Shown in pieces: positions 62,847 through 64,000 of a stretch of DNA of 64,000 nucleotides. The DNA comes from Paenibacillus marchantiae. GTDB lineage: Bacteria; Bacillota; Bacilli; Paenibacillales; Paenibacillaceae. Location of the stretch: the NCBI RefSeq assembly GCF_028771845.1, contig NZ_CP118270.1, positions 3,224,001-3,288,000 of the forward strand, written 5' to 3'. Positions within the stretch are counted from its first letter, which is position 1; each line of letters starts with the position of its first letter. A program made the position numbers and the translations under genes. The notes beneath the pieces are model-generated. The model ran no database searches. It was not told where the DNA came from and worked only from the letters and a program-made list of their open reading frames with translations.

Positions 62847-63731
62847 TCAGACACTTTTTTTGCTTACGGGATCGGTCTTGGAGTCAAGCTGCAAAAATTC
62901 ATGCTCATAAATTTCATGTACTCTGTTCAAAATTGCCGAGCCTTGATCCGTAAAACGAAGATGGGCGGGTTTGTTTTTCATCAGGAACGTACCGGATGTA
63001 AGTTTGGTTTGCGTAATGGCAGCATTATAAAGCAGAGAAGCTCCGTGACTTGGATGTGGGAAGAACAGCTTCATGATTGGTTTGATATAAAAGGGCAGTC
63101 CAGATGTTTTATTACCTCTAAGTGTATTGTTGCCCCCGGGGTCCACACTGAGTAACCGAATTCCTTTAGCCGCAGGGGTAGAAGCAGCTTCGCGTGTCCA
63201 TAAAGACAGTGCGAGCTTTGAAGTCGCATAAGGACCGAACAGTTTTTTGAACTCGGCTGGATGTTCCAGGATGTCCAGGTTAAACTGTTTAACCATATTG
63301 AACGCACTGGTGGATGTATTAATAACGGTTTTCAAGGTGCTTTTGTGAAGAAGATCCTGTAGTTCCATGTAAATGATGTACGGCACCACGGTCTGTAATT
63401 CAAAGTGCATTTCATGTCCCTGATCGGACAAACGAAGATCATAACCGCTGCCCCCGGCATTATTGAACAACACATCGATGGTATCCGTTTCGGATTTAAT
63501 TTGATTCAGTGCTTTTCTCAGATTATCGTACTGAGTAAGATTAGCTTGAACCCAACGGAGCTGACCGGAGCGCAATCCGTCCTGAATATCACTGTCTTCC
63601 TTCGGAAAAGCGGAACGGTTAAGGCCGATAACTTGCCAGCCTTCCGCTAACAAGGTGCGGGTCAGTTCAAGACCGATTCCCGAAGTTGAGCCTGTAATTA
63701 AGGCTGTACGAAGTGTATGGTTTGAATTCAT
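62847..63731 (-). CDS. Short-chain dehydrogenase/reductase
   Basis: A 294-aa SDR. The cofactor motif TGSTSGIG is at 13-20, NNAGG at 90-94, and the catalytic Tyr168/Lys172 in YATSK, with serine at NTSTSAF. The C-terminal 90 residues are like those of retinol-dehydrogenase-type or protochlorophyllide-type SDRs; the substrate is unknown. GGAGG lies 9 bases before ATG 63731. Its promoter is of the MerR type and mirrors that of the divergent merR gene, so the regulator should control it in response to an effector. Confidence 0.88.
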   Translation of the reverse strand: MNSNHTLRTALITGSTSGIGLELTRTLLAEGWQVIGLNRSAFPKEDSDIQDGLRSGQLRWVQANLTQYDNLRKALNQIKSETDTIDVLFNNAGGSGYDLRLSDQGHEMHFELQTVVPYIIYMELQDLLHKSTLKTVINTSTSAFNMVKQFNLDILEHPAEFKKLFGPYATSKLALSLWTREAASTPAAKGIRLLSVDPGGNNTLRGNKTSGLPFYIKPIMKLFFPHPSHGASLLYNAAITQTKLTSGTFLMKNKPAHLRFTDQGSAILNRVHEIYEHEFLQLDSKTDPVSKKSV

Positions 63732-63784
63732 ATAAATACCTCCTGAGTGAATGGTGTGACAGGGCCAATCTGTCTAATGCGCTC

Positions 63785-63815
63785 ATTCTACAATTTGGAG
63801 TCGACTCCAAGTCAA
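63785..63815 (-). promoter_or_regulatory. MerR-type promoter of the SDR gene
   Basis: On the minus strand TTGACT (63815-63810) and TAGAAT (63790-63785) are 19 bases apart, with TTGGAGTCGACTCCAA, a perfect palindrome, in the spacer (63795-63810). A stretched spacer with a central dyad is the mark of MerR activation. Confidence 0.85.
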
Positions 63816-63875
63816 GCGTGCTGTTGGTTTATATTTTAATTTTTTGGATGCGGTTTCCATAAACGCATAACAACC

Positions 63876-63906
63876 TTGACTTGGAGCTGACTCCAAGTTG
63901 TAAGAT
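63876..63906 (+). promoter_or_regulatory. MerR-type promoter of the merR gene
   Basis: TTGACT (63876) and TAAGAT (63901) are 19 bases apart with an ACTTGGAG-CTGA-CTCCAAGT dyad (63879-63898) across the spacer. The same half-site TTGGAG occurs in the SDR promoter. Confidence 0.85.
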
Positions 63907-63936
63907 AGAGATCAATGAAGGCGGAGGAGGTCGACG

Positions 63937-64000
63937 ATGATGAATGATACTGAAGTGTTCTCCATTAAAGAGACGTCAGAACAGGCCGGGCTATCGGAAG
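63937..64000 (+). CDS. MerR family regulator, N-terminal fragment (runs off window)
   Basis: ATG 63937 follows GGAGGAGGT and opens a frame to the window end, encoding MMNDTEVFSIKETSEQAGLS and E. The VFSIKETSEQAGLS stretch is the first helix-turn of a MerR-type DNA-binding domain. Its MerR-type promoter and the mirror promoter of the SDR gene support the call. Effector and length cannot be seen. Confidence 0.75.
   Translation, partial: MMNDTEVFSIKETSEQAGLSE

Overview
The window reads as chromosomal DNA of an endospore-forming Gram-positive bacterium of the Paenibacillus type. This is an inference from gene content and order: citZ-icd-mdh, phoR/phoP, polA-mutM-ytaF-coaE and nrdR lie in the neighbourhood known from Bacillus. 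There is also an alpha/beta-type small acid-soluble spore protein, YtvI and YtaF, S-layer-homology (SLH) surface proteins and a very large collagen-like protein. Most genes have strong AGGAGG-type ribosome binding sites and end in classic intrinsic terminators.

Bases 1-22600 are mostly conserved core. They hold the end of fxsA, ytvI, the TCA genes citZ-icd-mdh (a CcpA cre-like site lies upstream of citZ), a small membrane protein, a membrane GGDEF protein, a stress-type SDR and a small cupin. Then comes a phosphate block: phoR, phoP, a soluble CBS/chemoreceptor-like protein, pstB and phoU. PhoP-box repeats with 11-bp phasing precede phoP, the CBS gene and pstB. polA, mutM, ytaF, coaE, a lytic transglycosylase, an SASP gene, nrdR and tRNA-Ala(GGC) follow.

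Bases 22600-31320 are an accessory surface block. A 1285-aa TIG-repeat/SLH protein lies between the intact tRNA-Ala and a decayed tRNA-Ala copy. Next come an orphan response regulator with a SARP-type output and an Ig-like/SLH protein whose first Ig domain is split by an extra domain.

Bases 31600-38800 concern iron: a Btr-like AraC regulator fused to a binding-protein domain, a FeuA-like lipoprotein with two permeases but no ATPase, a second AraC regulator, and a YcgT-like ferredoxin-NADP reductase. Two Fur boxes are clear. Bases 38800-42450 hold a MarR/nitroreductase/monooxygenase cluster with a three-copy operator array, and a TetR/NmrA-like pair with repeated ATTGATCAAT operators.

Bases 42600-50470 encode a 2622-aa Gly-X-Thr collagen-like protein with a BclA-like C-terminal domain and no signal peptide, probably a spore-surface filament. 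Its repeat region shows periodic Gly-Thr interruptions and recent tandem duplication.

Bases 50900-64000 are metabolic and accessory: an FAD monooxygenase-like protein, a small HTH protein, a glutamic (G1) peptidase, the fructose operon fruR-fruK-fruA, a methyltransferase behind a perfect palindrome, an oxalate decarboxylase with an altered lid residue in operon with a zinc alcohol dehydrogenase, a DUF1254 protein, and an SDR divergent from a truncated MerR regulator with two mirrored MerR-type promoters.
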